NCBI RefSeq assembly: GCF_003721245.1
Contig: NZ_RIZG01000003.1
Coordinates: 1 to 64,000 of the forward strand
Direction: 5' to 3'
From: Marinomonas hwangdonensis
GTDB lineage: Bacteria; Pseudomonadota; Gammaproteobacteria; Pseudomonadales; Marinomonadaceae
Length of the DNA stretch: 64,000 bases
In this document: in pieces, positions 27,346 through 37,317 of the stretch
How the letters are laid out: every line of letters starts with the position of its first letter
How positions within the stretch are numbered: the stretch's first letter is position 1
Translations under genes and position numbers: made by a program
Notes under the pieces: model-generated
The model's input: only the letters and a program-made list of their open reading frames with translations
Told to the model about the DNA's origin: nothing
Database searches by the model: none

Positions 27346-28779
27346 ATGGACAGCCTCCGCTTAGACAATATTCTCTTCGAAAAAGTAACGGTGAACTTTG
27401 ATGATCGCTTTACCCTAAGCGAGATTGATTGGACCATTGAACCCAACCAGCATTGGGTGATTACTGGCACCAATGGTGCTGGGAAGTCGGCTTTAGCCGC
27501 TGTATTAGCCGGTGTTGGCGATATTGAACGCGGTACCGTCACTTGCCTTCCTAAAAACGTGGGATTAGTATCCTTTGAGGCCCAAGCGGGGCTGATTGCT
27601 AAAGAACTGAAAAAAGACGACGCCGACATCATGGACGTGATTTCCCTTGGCACGCCAGTACGGGAAATGATCTTTGATTATTGCGCCGATCCAGATCTTG
27701 CACAGGAATTAGTGGAAAAGTTCGGTATTTATCCACTGTTGGATCGCGCCTTTCGCAAACTCTCTACCGGCGAAACCCGCAAAGTCATGTTAATTCGCGC
27801 GTTGGCGAACAAGCCTGACTTGCTGATATTAGACGAACCCTTTGATGGTTTAGACGTCGACACCCTTGCCATGCTGCAAGCTCACCTTGCTTCCATCATA
27901 GACACCACCCCCATGGTCATGGTGCTAAACCGCTTCGATGAAATGCCTGACTTTATTACTCATATTGCGTATGTTGATCATGGACGTTTAGCACTGACGG
28001 TAGACAAAAGCGATGAAAACGCCTTCAACGAGCTGTACCAATTACTGCATTTGAAAACCACAGATCTAGACATCCCAGAGGCCGACCCAGCCAATACACT
28101 GCCCGCACTCGACCCAAGACAGCCACTGGTGACACTCAACCAAGCCACCATCAAATACGGCGATACAATCATAGTAGACAAACTCGATTGGACCATTGAA
28201 CGCGGCCAGCACTGGCAACTCAGTGGCCCCAATGGCAGCGGCAAAACCTGCGTCTTGTCTTTGATCACTGGCGATCACCCGCAATGCTACACCAACGATA
28301 TTTTCGTCTTCGGATTCCAGCGTGGTAACGGCGAAAGCATCTGGCAGATCAAACAATTTATTGGCTATGTTTCCACATCCTTGCAATGGGAATACCGCGT
28401 CAGCACCAGTTGCAAAAACGTGATTATTTCTGGCTTCTACGACAGCATCGGCATGTACACCAAATCCTCCGATAACCAGAAGAAAATCGCCGACCAATGG
28501 CTTGCACTGCTCGGCATGACAGACCGCGCCGACCAACCCTTTAACAAACTATCCTATGGCGACCAGCGCCTACTGCTCATTGCCCGCGCCATGGTGAAAC
28601 ACCCACCACTCTTGATTCTAGACGAACCCTGCCTCGGCCTCGACGACATGAACCGCCAGCTCGTCCTCGCCCTCATCGAAAAAATCTGTGAGGGCAAAGA
28701 AACCACCGTGCTCTACGTCAACCACCACGCAGAAGATAAGATCAAAGGCATAGAGAACTACTTGGGGTTGAAGAAATAG
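27346..28779 (+). CDS. modF: Tandem-ATPase protein ModF/PhrA-like
   Basis: 477 residues from ATG 27346 (AGGAA upstream). Two ABC ATPase domains lie in tandem: the first with GTNGAGKSALAAVLAG and LSTGETRKVMLIRAL, the second with GPNGSGKTCVLSLITGD and LSYGDQRLLLIARAM, each with a DEP Walker B. There is no membrane domain. The arrangement matches E. coli ModF (old name PhrA), linked by position to molybdate transport but of uncertain function. Here no mod genes are near. Confidence 0.87.
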   Translation: MDSLRLDNILFEKVTVNFDDRFTLSEIDWTIEPNQHWVITGTNGAGKSALAAVLAGVGDIERGTVTCLPKNVGLVSFEAQAGLIAKELKKDDADIMDVISLGTPVREMIFDYCADPDLAQELVEKFGIYPLLDRAFRKLSTGETRKVMLIRALANKPDLLILDEPFDGLDVDTLAMLQAHLASIIDTTPMVMVLNRFDEMPDFITHIAYVDHGRLALTVDKSDENAFNELYQLLHLKTTDLDIPEADPANTLPALDPRQPLVTLNQATIKYGDTIIVDKLDWTIERGQHWQLSGPNGSGKTCVLSLITGDHPQCYTNDIFVFGFQRGNGESIWQIKQFIGYVSTSLQWEYRVSTSCKNVIISGFYDSIGMYTKSSDNQKKIADQWLALLGMTDRADQPFNKLSYGDQRLLLIARAMVKHPPLLILDEPCLGLDDMNRQLVLALIEKICEGKETTVLYVNHHAEDKIKGIENYLGLKK

Positions 28780-28855
28780 CACTGACCTGACATTTACTGC
28801 TTACTTCTCCGGTAAGCTAAGTATCTTTCTTCTGATATAATTTTTTTCTGATATA

Positions 28856-28884
28856 AAAAAGCCAACTCAATGAGTTGGCTTTTT
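28856..28884 (-). terminator. Terminator after the dCache chemoreceptor gene
   Basis: AAAAAGCCAACTCA (28856-28869) and TGAGTTGGCTTTTT (28871-28884) are exact complements with a 1-base centre; in RNA the top of the stem opens. It could serve both modF and the chemoreceptor gene. Confidence 0.85.
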
Positions 28885-28908
28885 CTGCTATACAATTGTC
28901 CAGTGTGC

Positions 28909-30780
28909 TTATACTTTGAAGTGATCCAAAATCGATTTTTGCGCTTCCGTATGGGACTTCTGTGTTGCCATCGCTTGGCTGGACTCTTGAGCAAGATCCA
29001 CTACCGAGGTCGACAGGGTTTTAATCTTCACCGCATTTTGATTGATTTCTTCCGCCACATGACTTTGCTGTTGTGCCGCTGACGCTATTTGCGCGTTCAT
29101 ACCACTAATCTGCTCAATCGACTCACGGATACGAATTAATGCCGAATCAGCAAGTTTCGCATTCTCTACTGCTTGGACGGCAGTATTACGACTCTCAGTC
29201 ATTGCATTAGAGACCGCTGCAGAACCATTTTGTAATTGCTCAATCATACCTCGAATCTCAGTGGTTGATTCTTGGGTACGCTGCGCCAGTGTACGAACTT
29301 CATCCGCCACTACGGCAAACCCTCGACCCGATTCACCGGCACGCGCCGCTTCGATCGCCGCGTTGAGTGCCAATAAATTAGTTTGGTCTGCAATTTCATT
29401 TATGACTGCCAAGATGGTTTCTATATTGCTTGTCGCATGTTCTAAACCTCTAACCTGTTCTACTGCCTGGTCAATGCGATTCGATAGAGCGTCAATGGAT
29501 TTCGCGGTTTCACTGACCACAACCGAGCCTTCCATTGTGATACGGTCTACTTCATTTGCTGAGGCAGAGGCTTTTTGAGCGTTTTCTGCTACTTCGTTGG
29601 ACGCTAATGCCATTTCATGAATGGCGGTTACTAGCATTTCGAGTTCTTTGAGCTGTTCCTGCATAGCCTGCGCAGATCGTTGTGAACCGGTGAGCGATTG
29701 TGAGCCACTGGCAGCGACATCCTCACCCAGCCGTTTCAAATGGGTAATGCGACCCTGCAAGCTTTCAGAAAATTGATTAAACCCTTGCGCTAACTCTGCA
29801 AATTCAGGGGTATTGCTCATTGCAATACGTTTGGTTAAGTCGCCCTCTCCTGTCGCAACATCTTGAATGGCTGCATTTAAATCATCTAATGGACGCAGCA
29901 AAGTTCGAATTAATAAAGTCATCACCACGATGCTGATAAGAATGCCCAACACACCAAAGATAAGCGCATTATTTCGCAATGTCGACAGTGCAGAATAGGC
30001 CTTATTTTCATCAACCACCGCGACCACATACCAGCCTTGACTTGCTTCACTTGCAATACCTACAAGGCTCTGAACGCCTTCCACTTGAACATTCTGCAAT
30101 CCTTCTTTGATACTCACATTCGGCAATACGTTAGACACTGACTGACCATTGCTTTCTGGGTTTGGATGGGCAATCACCTGCCCTTTCTCAGTGACTAAAA
30201 ACACATAACCCGCATCAAATAAGTTAATGGAGTTCACAAGTTCAGACAAGCCGCCCAGTTCTAAATCGTAAAACATAGCACCAACAAACGTGCGTTTGTC
30301 ATAGACAGGATTACCAATGGATATAATGGTTTGTTTAGTAGACACATCCACATAAGGCGCTGTCACAATCTGCTTTTTCTCACTCTTGGCGCCTACATAC
30401 CAAGGACGCACTCGCGGATCATAACTGGCATCAGGTGCCCAACCATCATCATTTTCAACAACGACGGCATCAGATTCATAACCCAGCCCTACCGCAAGAA
30501 AGCTCTTCTTAATCGAAGGCTGTTCAAGCAACTGCTTAACGTAATCACGATCCGTTGGGTTCAAAGAGATGCTCTCTGTCATCGTCTGTGCTTGAGCTTT
30601 TTTGTTGCTGATTTCTGCGCTAATGGTACTCCCTACCCCTGCCACCATTTCCTTAAGGCTGCTTTTTACTATGGTTTCGACTTCGGTACGGACAGTTATG
30701 AGCTGCTGTACGCTTAATAAGCCGACTGTCAATGCCAGCAAGAGAGATGACATTGCAACGATTTTTTGGCTAAAGCGCAT
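28909..30780 (-). CDS. Methyl-accepting chemotaxis protein with dCache_1 sensor
   Basis: 623 residues. TM1 (about 8-29), a periplasmic dCache domain (about 35-270), TM2 (about 273-296), HAMP, and the cytoplasmic signalling rod with the hairpin tip [22 protein letters not shown]. The sensor has [15 protein letters not shown] and a later FYDLEL, which fit the amino-acid-binding signature (Y-x4-R-x-W-Y, Y, D) described for dCache_1AA receptors. Amino acids are therefore the likely ligands, by motif only. No C-terminal CheR/CheB tether pentapeptide. The gene stands alone. Confidence 0.93.
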   Translation of the reverse strand: MRFSQKIVAMSSLLLALTVGLLSVQQLITVRTEVETIVKSSLKEMVAGVGSTISAEISNKKAQAQTMTESISLNPTDRDYVKQLLEQPSIKKSFLAVGLGYESDAVVVENDDGWAPDASYDPRVRPWYVGAKSEKKQIVTAPYVDVSTKQTIISIGNPVYDKRTFVGAMFYDLELGGLSELVNSINLFDAGYVFLVTEKGQVIAHPNPESNGQSVSNVLPNVSIKEGLQNVQVEGVQSLVGIASEASQGWYVVAVVDENKAYSALSTLRNNALIFGVLGILISIVVMTLLIRTLLRPLDDLNAAIQDVATGEGDLTKRIAMSNTPEFAELAQGFNQFSESLQGRITHLKRLGEDVAASGSQSLTGSQRSAQAMQEQLKELEMLVTAIHEMALASNEVAENAQKASASANEVDRITMEGSVVVSETAKSIDALSNRIDQAVEQVRGLEHATSNIETILAVINEIADQTNLLALNAAIEAARAGESGRGFAVVADEVRTLAQRTQESTTEIRGMIEQLQNGSAAVSNAMTESRNTAVQAVENAKLADSALIRIRESIEQISGMNAQIASAAQQQSHVAEEINQNAVKIKTLSTSVVDLAQESSQAMATQKSHTEAQKSILDHFKV

Positions 30781-30924
30781 AAAGGAACTCCATGATGCAG
30801 AATAAAGATTTAATCATCTGAAACGACACTGGTGACACTAGGCCGCACTCCGAGTATTTTATAAAGAAATTACGAGAATTTATAATCTTATTTTATTAGT
30901 AAATTGAAGGAAGGATTCTTTAAC

Positions 30925-31071
30925 TCAGTGTTTCAGAAGTTTAGACAACTCAGACGAACCTATCAAACCAAATTTCATTCCTTTTTCGCCAAAAGCAGCC
31001 AACTTAGCGGCAGAAGGAGGCGTTAGATCAATTAATGCCAGGCTCTCTTCAGTCGACTGTTGCGCTATGCA
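30925..31071 (-). pseudogene. C-terminal remnant of an unidentified protein gene
   Basis: A minus-strand frame of 48 codons without a proper start, ending in TGA. It reads like real protein: ESLALIDLTPPSAAKLAAFG, then EKGMKFGLIGSSELSKLLKH. It lies in the 393-base gap between the chemoreceptor and AI-2E transporter genes. The frame is closed by TAA at 31072-31074 and no start codon with a ribosome site is visible, so it looks like the tail of a deleted gene. Family not recognised. The rest of 30781-31173 shows nothing firm. Confidence 0.4.
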
Positions 31072-31173
31072 TTAAATTGAGTGAATGTCTTTGTATTCAA
31101 CTGGTATTACTACACTCCTTTCAGTCACAATACCTACCTGTTTGTATTCGCTCATTCTCTAGGGTGTTAAATT

Positions 31174-32292
31174 ATGTACGCAAAACTGGAAACACGAACT
31201 TTTCTTGCCATGCTGGTGGGGGTGTCGTTTGCCTTTATATTACTGATGAAACCGTTTTTTGGCCCAATCTTTTGGGCTGTGGCCGTAGCGCTTATTTTCT
31301 TTCCCGTGCAACAAAGGCTGACTCGTCAACTTGGTAACAAGCCCAATATCAATGCGTTAATTACCTTACTCATTTGTATGGTCATTGTTATTATCCCTGT
31401 GCTTGTGCTGGGAGCGGCACTGATCACAGAAGGGATGGGAATCTATCAAAAGATTCAAGATGGTCAAATTCGCCCTGGAGAATACATTGACCAAATAAAT
31501 CGGTCTTTTCCTGCAATACAAACGTTTCTGGCTCAGTTTGATATTAACTTTGGTGAATTAAGAGATCGTGCTGTCAGTGCCTTTTTGGGTGGCAGCCAGT
31601 TCCTCGCCAAACAGGCGCTTGGTGTTGGGCAAAATACCTTTGAATTTTTTCTTAGCTTGGCGTTGATGATCTATTTGGCCTTTTTCTTGATTCGAGATGG
31701 CAGCAAGCTGGTTGATTTGATGATCAAAGCTTTGCCATTGGGGGATGAACGAGAGCGTTTGCTGTTTGCTAAATTTGCCGAGGTTACTCGAGCGACCGTA
31801 AAAGGCAACTTGCTCATAGCTATTATTCAGGGGGCGCTGGGGGGGATTATCTTCTGGGCTTTAGGTATTACAGGCGCTCTATTGTGGGGCGTGGTAATGG
31901 CGATTGTTTCTTTGTTACCTGCTGTCGGAGCCGCCATAGTATGGGTTCCTGTTGCTGTGTATCTTACCGCTGTGGGTGACTTTGTACCGGCGATGATATT
32001 AACCGCTTATGGGGTTTTGGTGATTGGTCTTGCGGATAACATCTTACGACCAATCCTTGTTGGGCGTGATACGAAGTTACCGGATTATTTGGTGCTTTTG
32101 TCTACATTAGGCGGTATTGCTATGTTTGGTATTAATGGTTTTGTTATGGGGCCCTTAGTTGCCGCCTTGTTTATGGCCTTCTGGGGGATTTTTATTCGTG
32201 AATTCGCAGAAGAAGAGCCAAAAGAGGTGGCATCGAGCCCTCTTGATCTAGATGAGATTCATGAAGACGGAAAAAGAGATACCGATAATTAA
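31174..32292 (+). CDS. AI-2E family transporter (PerM/YhhT-like)
   Basis: 372 residues with about eight membrane segments. It has the AI-2E family layout: N-terminal hydrophobic pair, a central soluble part (about 105-165), and the conserved PAVGAAIVWVPVAVYL and DNILRPILVGRDTKLP blocks. Family members include the TqsA AI-2 exporter and sodium/proton antiporters, so the substrate cannot be assigned. The following oxidase gene begins 17 bases after its stop, suggesting an operon. Confidence 0.87.
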   Translation: MYAKLETRTFLAMLVGVSFAFILLMKPFFGPIFWAVAVALIFFPVQQRLTRQLGNKPNINALITLLICMVIVIIPVLVLGAALITEGMGIYQKIQDGQIRPGEYIDQINRSFPAIQTFLAQFDINFGELRDRAVSAFLGGSQFLAKQALGVGQNTFEFFLSLALMIYLAFFLIRDGSKLVDLMIKALPLGDERERLLFAKFAEVTRATVKGNLLIAIIQGALGGIIFWALGITGALLWGVVMAIVSLLPAVGAAIVWVPVAVYLTAVGDFVPAMILTAYGVLVIGLADNILRPILVGRDTKLPDYLVLLSTLGGIAMFGINGFVMGPLVAALFMAFWGIFIREFAEEEPKEVASSPLDLDEIHEDGKRDTDN

Positions 32293-32309
32293 GATAATGA
32301 GGTAGGGAT

Positions 32310-33542
32310 ATGGCGGATTTTGTCGTGTTAGGCGCGGGTATGGTGGGAGTAAGCAGTGCTTTAGCGCTGCAAGCTCGAGGCCATCAGGTGACGATCGTAG
32401 ACCGAAAAGAGGCGGGGTTGGAAACCAGTTATGGTAATGCTGGCATGATTCAAGTTGAGGCCGCTGAACCTTATGCGTTGCCTAGAGAGCTGGCAACGCT
32501 GTTTAAATATGCCCTTGAGATAAGCAACGACGTGACATGGCAGTTTGATGGTGCGTTGAAAATGGCGCCCGCCTTGTGGTCTTATTTTCGTCATTCCTCG
32601 GCAGCAAAACATGCGCAGATTTCTAAGCTTTATTCTCAGTTAACCTTTCGTTCTACTGCGGATCATGAAGGCTTAATTCTAGCGTCTGGATCGGAAGATT
32701 TGATTCGACGAGATGGCTTGGTGATGTTGCACCGAGAAGAAAAAGAATTTGATAAAGCGGCTCGAAAAGCCGAGTTTCTTTTAAAAGAATATGGTGTCAC
32801 TTCACGCGCTTTAGAAGGAAAGCTTTATCAACAAGAAGAGCCTGCTTTAAACACAACCCCAGCGGGGGTGGTGCATTTTAATCAGAGTTGGGGTTGCTCC
32901 TCGCCAGGCGAATTAACGCAAGCCTATTGTGACTTATTTGTGGCGCGAGGCGGGAAATGCCTCAAAGGGGACGCCAACACACTGCAGCGCAGTGCGACGG
33001 GTTGGCAGGTGATGACCGACGAAGGACAGCTTGACGCAGAACAAGTGGTCGTGGCACTTGGGCCTTGGTCTCCGGCGGTATTAAAGCGTTTTGGTTATCA
33101 CATACCTATGGTCTATAAGCGTGGATATCATGGACATTTCTCTCCAAGTAAGATGCCGAAAAAGCCGTTTTTAGATGTGGCTAACGGCGTGCTTGCTGCT
33201 CCTATGAAACAAGGACTTCGAGTGACAACAGGAGCGGCTCTCGTACCTATGGATGCGCCAATAGACACCCGTCAGCTGAAACGAGGCGAAAAAGCCCTGA
33301 ACGAGCTAATGGATCTTGGTAAACAAGTGGAGGAGCCACAATGGTTGGGCACTAGGCCATGTTTACCCGATATGCTGCCACTGGTCGGTGAAGCACCCAA
33401 CCATAAAGGTCTTTGGTGGCATTTTGGTCATGGTCACCAAGGTTTCACCCTTGGCCCCACGACGTCTGCCTTATTAATACAAGCTATGGACGGTGAAAAT
33501 TCCCCAATGCTAGAGGCGCTTTCCCCCGCCAAGCGTTTTTAA
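32310..33542 (+). CDS. FAD-dependent D-amino-acid dehydrogenase (DadA-like)
   Basis: 410 residues of the DAO fold. FAD-binding GAGMVGVSSALALQARGH is at about 8-25 and the C-terminal GHGHQGFTLGPTTSALL matches the FAD-contacting end of DadA. The reaction is oxidation of D-amino acids (or a related secondary amine) to 2-oxo acids, with electrons passed to quinone. The ribosome site is GAGG. It follows the AI-2E transporter closely. The stop abuts the nfsA-like stop with no base between (TAATTA). Confidence 0.85.
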   Translation: MADFVVLGAGMVGVSSALALQARGHQVTIVDRKEAGLETSYGNAGMIQVEAAEPYALPRELATLFKYALEISNDVTWQFDGALKMAPALWSYFRHSSAAKHAQISKLYSQLTFRSTADHEGLILASGSEDLIRRDGLVMLHREEKEFDKAARKAEFLLKEYGVTSRALEGKLYQQEEPALNTTPAGVVHFNQSWGCSSPGELTQAYCDLFVARGGKCLKGDANTLQRSATGWQVMTDEGQLDAEQVVVALGPWSPAVLKRFGYHIPMVYKRGYHGHFSPSKMPKKPFLDVANGVLAAPMKQGLRVTTGAALVPMDAPIDTRQLKRGEKALNELMDLGKQVEEPQWLGTRPCLPDMLPLVGEAPNHKGLWWHFGHGHQGFTLGPTTSALLIQAMDGENSPMLEALSPAKRF

Positions 33543-34280
33543 TTAGCACTTCAAAAAGCCACGCTGTTGCAAGAAGCCGAGCATGTGCTCGCGCTTCTTT
33601 TTTTGTACAGCTGTCGCTGTTTGTTCTGACCAATTACTGTTCTTTTGATTATCGCCACGGCTCTGATAGTAAGCCTGCATTTGAGCGTCATAAGATTTTA
33701 CATTTTCTGCGCAGCGGCCGCTGTCGTAACTGTCCTTATGAAGAATAACATCGACAGGTAGACGTGGTTTAAGATCCGGTTGCGCATCTGGGTAACCAAG
33801 GCAAAGACCGAACACAGGGTATACTTGGTTAGGCAAGTTCAATAGCTCAGCCACTTGTGCGGGATCATTACGAATACCACCAATAAAGACGGCACCAAGA
33901 CCAACAGACTCTGCACCCAGCATTAGATTTTGTGCAAAAAACGTCGCGTCTGTTGTGGCCGCAATAAAGTGTTCAGTATTGCCCTCTAATTCCCCCAACC
34001 CTTGTGCAAGGCTACAATATTCCACACGAGTTAGATCTGCACAAATAACGAAAAATTCCGCGGCTGATTCCACCCATTTTTGACCGCCCGCCAGTGTGGC
34101 GATCTTCTGACGATTTTCTTTATTAGAGACCTGTACAAGAGAGTAAGCCTGAATAAAACTAGAAGAAGCGGCCCCTTGAGCACATTGGATAAGTTGCTTG
34201 AGTAATACTTCATCAATAGTTTTGTCTGTGTATTGACGAATAGATTTATGATTTAACTGAGCTTGAAGAATTGGGTTCAT
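33543..34280 (-). CDS. Oxygen-insensitive NADPH nitroreductase, NfsA/FRP type
   Basis: 245 residues, FMN enzyme of the NfsA/flavin reductase P group. It starts NPILQAQLNHKSIRQYTDKTI with the Arg-Ser/Arg FMN contact, then AASSSFIQAYSLVQV and GLGAVFIGGIRNDPAQVAELL. It reduces nitroaromatics, quinones or flavins with NADPH in the cytosol. It lies with msrA on the minus strand, both redox genes, but 47 bases separate them and each has its own start region. Confidence 0.88.
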   Translation of the reverse strand: MNPILQAQLNHKSIRQYTDKTIDEVLLKQLIQCAQGAASSSFIQAYSLVQVSNKENRQKIATLAGGQKWVESAAEFFVICADLTRVEYCSLAQGLGELEGNTEHFIAATTDATFFAQNLMLGAESVGLGAVFIGGIRNDPAQVAELLNLPNQVYPVFGLCLGYPDAQPDLKPRLPVDVILHKDSYDSGRCAENVKSYDAQMQAYYQSRGDNQKNSNWSEQTATAVQKKKREHMLGFLQQRGFLKC

Positions 34281-34327
34281 AATGAGCGTCTTTTAAAAAG
34301 TAAAATGATTTGATTTATACGTGCGTA

Positions 34328-34945
34328 TTAGTGACTAACAACCTCGCCCCATAAACTCTCGATTCGGCTGTCTCGTCCACAACTGGCTCGATAATAAGCA
34401 TAGCGAATCGGATTCTTTGTGTAGTAGCTCTGATGATATTCCTCGGCAGGATAAAAGGTTTTTGCGGGAAGAATTGGTGTCACTATGTTTTCTTTAAAAG
34501 GCTTGGTTTTTTCAACTCTAGCAAGAGAGGCTTCAAAAACCGCTTTTTGCTGATCAGTTTGGTAAAACATTGCGGTTTTGTAGGGGGCACCTTTATCACA
34601 GAATTGACCTGTATCATCGGTTGGGTCAATGGTTTTCCAGTAATAGTCTGCTAATGCTTTTAGGGAAACGATGTCATCATCAAAGTAGATGACGGCGACT
34701 TCAAAGTGCCCGGTGTTTCCTGCGGATACTTGTCGATAGGTTGGATTTTTAGTGTGACCTCCAGAGTAACCAGAAACCACATCGCTGACGCCTTTAATTG
34801 ACTCAAAGTCAGATTCCACACACCAGAAACAGCCACCAGCCACCATCATCGTTTGTGGTGCTGCGTATGTCATATTGCTCAGTGTCGCTGTGGCGGTTAA
34901 AAGAGCTAGCCCTAAGGCGTTGCCCAGATTCGATCTTCTTGTCAT
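34328..34945 (-). CDS. msrA: Peptide-methionine (S)-S-oxide reductase MsrA with export signal
   Basis: 205 residues from ATG 34945, which has GAGGAT upstream; it gives a signal peptide MTRRSNLGNALGLALLTAT ending near TYA-AP. A longer reading has no ribosome site. The catalytic motif GGCFWCVESDFESI holds the nucleophilic Cys. It repairs methionine S-sulfoxide in proteins. The signal implies that this copy works in the periplasm, unlike the common cytosolic MsrA; the twin arginines could also suggest Tat export. Confidence 0.9.
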   Translation of the reverse strand: MTRRSNLGNALGLALLTATATLSNMTYAAPQTMMVAGGCFWCVESDFESIKGVSDVVSGYSGGHTKNPTYRQVSAGNTGHFEVAVIYFDDDIVSLKALADYYWKTIDPTDDTGQFCDKGAPYKTAMFYQTDQQKAVFEASLARVEKTKPFKENIVTPILPAKTFYPAEEYHQSYYTKNPIRYAYYRASCGRDSRIESLWGEVVSH

Positions 34946-35179
34946 ATAAAAAATCCTCAGATCATAAAAGGGGATGACCAATGCTGTCATGGGTTTGACG
35001 TATTAGGCCCTGTTTTTCTTACGATGTATTTTCTTCTTACGATTCATTCTAGAGCGAGAGCGTGTGTGCGAGTATGTGTAAAGTGGCGAATACTGTGTTC
35101 TTCCTAGTTAATCCCCCATTGTTTGTGCATTTCAATGTCAGACTGAGGCATCTTTTCGACGGCATGAACGTAGGTCTAT

Positions 35180-35264
35180 ATATGCTGAGCATATTAAAGA
35201 CATCTAGATAATCAATTAAATAAATATAAGAAAGTCCTATAGCATACGTACTAATTGATTATCT
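35180..35264. promoter_or_regulatory. Palindrome cluster upstream of fpr
   Basis: A 15-bp palindrome ATATGCTGAGCATAT (35180-35194) is followed by a 13-bp inverted repeat, AGATAATCAATTA (35206-35218) and TAATTGATTATCT (35252-35264), 33 bases apart. They fill the last 110 bases before fpr and probably include operators or a leader hairpin. The rest of the msrA-fpr gap (34946-35179) shows nothing firm. Confidence 0.5.
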
Positions 35265-35290
35265 TGATCAAATATTTAAACGGAGTAGAC

Positions 35291-36067
35291 ATGAGCGCAT
35301 TTGTTACTGAACGAGTTTTGAGTGTCCATCACTGGAACGACAGTTTATTTAGCTTTAAAACCACACGTAATCCTAGCTTGCGCTTTGAAAATGGTCAGTT
35401 TGTGATGATAGGGTTAGAAACAGAAACGCGCCCCTTGATGCGCGCCTACAGCATTGCAAGCCCAAACTACGAAGAGCACCTGGAATTTTTTAGCATCAAA
35501 GTGCCTAATGGGCCACTAACATCACGGTTACAGCATCTTAAAGTGGGTGACGACGTATTGGTAAGCCGCAAACCGACTGGCACCTTAGTGACACGAGATT
35601 TACTTCCAGGAAAGCACTTATATTTGTTGTCAACGGGTACCGGTTTAGCGCCCTTCTTGAGTGTCATCCAAGATTTTGATGCCTACGATGAATACGAAAA
35701 GATTGTCTTGATTCATGGCGTTCGCCACGTCAATGAATTGGCCTACGCGGATTTCATCGAAAATGAATTACCAGATAATGAATTCTTCGGCGAGCAAGTA
35801 CGTGATAAATTGATTTATTATCCAACGGTCACCCGTGAGCCTTTTCGCAATCAAGGGCGTCTGACCGACTTGATTCGTAGCGGAAAGTTGGCGCAAGATA
35901 TTGGCCTACCGCAACTTAATCCGATCAGCGACAGAGCCATGATTTGTGGGAGTCCGAGTATGCTCAAAGACACGTCTGCCCTACTAGATGAGTTGGGCTT
36001 TAAAGAATCGCCCAAAATTGGTGTACCAGGGGACTATGTGATCGAACGAGCGTTTGTCGAGCATTAA
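35291..36067 (+). CDS. fpr: Ferredoxin/flavodoxin-NADP+ reductase
   Basis: 258 residues from ATG 35291 (GGAG upstream). FAD-binding RPLMRAYSIASPNYEE and the NADP-side STGTGLAPFLSVIQD and GSPSMLKDT are intact; the C-terminus ends VIERAFVEH, with the terminal residues that mark the bacterial subclass. It moves electrons between NADPH and ferredoxin or flavodoxin, often in oxidative stress. Followed 78 bases later by a yghU-like gene on the same strand. Confidence 0.94.
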   Translation: MSAFVTERVLSVHHWNDSLFSFKTTRNPSLRFENGQFVMIGLETETRPLMRAYSIASPNYEEHLEFFSIKVPNGPLTSRLQHLKVGDDVLVSRKPTGTLVTRDLLPGKHLYLLSTGTGLAPFLSVIQDFDAYDEYEKIVLIHGVRHVNELAYADFIENELPDNEFFGEQVRDKLIYYPTVTREPFRNQGRLTDLIRSGKLAQDIGLPQLNPISDRAMICGSPSMLKDTSALLDELGFKESPKIGVPGDYVIERAFVEH

Positions 36068-36145
36068 AATGGCAACTGGTCTTATTACGCGCACTAACAG
36101 GTTACTGATAAACAAGACGACCGAAAAATAATTGAAGGAAACGTT

Positions 36146-37003
36146 ATGAGTTCTGACACAACATCGCATCAAGATTACCTTCCACCCAAAGTTTGGACCT
36201 GGAATACCGAAAATGGTGGTAAGTTTGCCAGTACCAACCGTCCTGTTGCAGGGGCCACTCACGAAAAAGTTTTGCCTGTTGGTCAGCACGCATTGCAGCT
36301 TCATTCGCTCGGTACACCAAACGGTCAGAAAGTTACCATCATGTTAGAAGAACTGTTGGCGTTAGGCATCACAGCCGCTGAATACGACGCTTATTTGATC
36401 AATATTGGCGAAGGCGATCAGTTTGGCTCAGGTTTTGTAGAAATCAATCCTAACTCAAAAATTCCCGCATTGATGGACCACAGCACCAATCCACCGACTC
36501 GCGTATTTGAATCGGGTTCTATCTTGCAATACTTGGCGGAAAAATTTGATGCGCTGGTGCCAAAAGATTTTGCTGCCAAAACAGAGTGCCGCAATTGGCT
36601 TTTCTGGCAAATGGGTTCAGCGCCTTATTTAGGCGGAGGTTTTGGGCATTTTTACGCCTATGCACCGACTAAGATGCAGTACCCTATTGATCGTTTCACC
36701 ATGGAAACTAAGCGCCAGTTAGATGTATTGGATAAGCATTTGGCGGATAAAACCTACCTAGCCGGTGACGAATATTCTATTGCCGACATCGCCATTTGGC
36801 CTTGGTACGGTAACTTGGTACTGGGGAATTTGTATGACGCAGCGGAGTTTCTTGATGTGGCCAGTTATACCAATGTACTGCGTTGGGCAAAAGCCATTGA
36901 GCAGCGTCCAGCAGTAAAGAGGGGGGCTATTGTTAACCGTACATGGGGAGAGGTGTCTCTTGCTGAGCGTCATAGCGCGTCGGATTTCGACGGTCTTCTT
37001 TAA
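36146..37003 (+). CDS. yghU: Glutathione S-transferase family disulfide-bond oxidoreductase YghU
   Basis: 285 residues, the Nu-class GST type. It has the long N-terminal arm YLPPKVWTWNTENGGKFASTNRP seen in YghU, the thioredoxin-like domain (NGQKVTIMLEEL, NPNSKIPALMDH, ESGSILQYLAEKF) and the helical domain. E. coli YghU binds two glutathiones and reduces disulfides and organic peroxides. It lies next to fpr, and two terminators follow. Confidence 0.93.
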   Translation: MSSDTTSHQDYLPPKVWTWNTENGGKFASTNRPVAGATHEKVLPVGQHALQLHSLGTPNGQKVTIMLEELLALGITAAEYDAYLINIGEGDQFGSGFVEINPNSKIPALMDHSTNPPTRVFESGSILQYLAEKFDALVPKDFAAKTECRNWLFWQMGSAPYLGGGFGHFYAYAPTKMQYPIDRFTMETKRQLDVLDKHLADKTYLAGDEYSIADIAIWPWYGNLVLGNLYDAAEFLDVASYTNVLRWAKAIEQRPAVKRGAIVNRTWGEVSLAERHSASDFDGLL

Positions 37004-37015
37004 TAACAAGTGCGC

Positions 37016-37043
37016 CACGATATAGATGAGCTATCGTGTTTTT
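37016..37043 (+). terminator. Terminator 1 after yghU
   Basis: CACGATA (37016-37022) with TATCGTG (37032-37038) and a T5 tail. Confidence 0.75.
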
Positions 37044-37057
37044 CTAGCGTAGTTTTT

Positions 37058-37089
37058 AAAAAGCAGGTCATTGTGTGATCTGCTTTTTT
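37058..37089 (+). terminator. Terminator 2 after yghU
   Basis: AAAAAGCAG (37058-37066) with CTGCTTTTT (37080-37088) and continued T. Together with the hairpin 20 bases upstream it makes a tandem stop. The remainder up to 37317 holds only a presumed promoter. Confidence 0.8.
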
Positions 37090-37317
37090 GTTCAAACAAG
37101 GCGGTTAAAAAATAAACACGTTATTCCTCCTATTCGTCCCTTTGTCACCATATTGTAAGACGGGGATGTGTTAGACTTACCCCTCACGAAATCTGTTGGC
37201 CAGCATGATGCTGCAACCTACTCTTTTTTTATGTCGATGTCTTAGGCGATGTGTGTCCTTTTGCGGATGGCTATAGGGAAGAGAACAGCTCTACGTTCCT
37301 ACAAAGAGAGCACAATA

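Noticed and set aside
28831-28856. Direct repeat TTCTGATATAA before the chemoreceptor terminator
   Set aside because: Only two short AT-rich copies; likely chance in low-complexity DNA.
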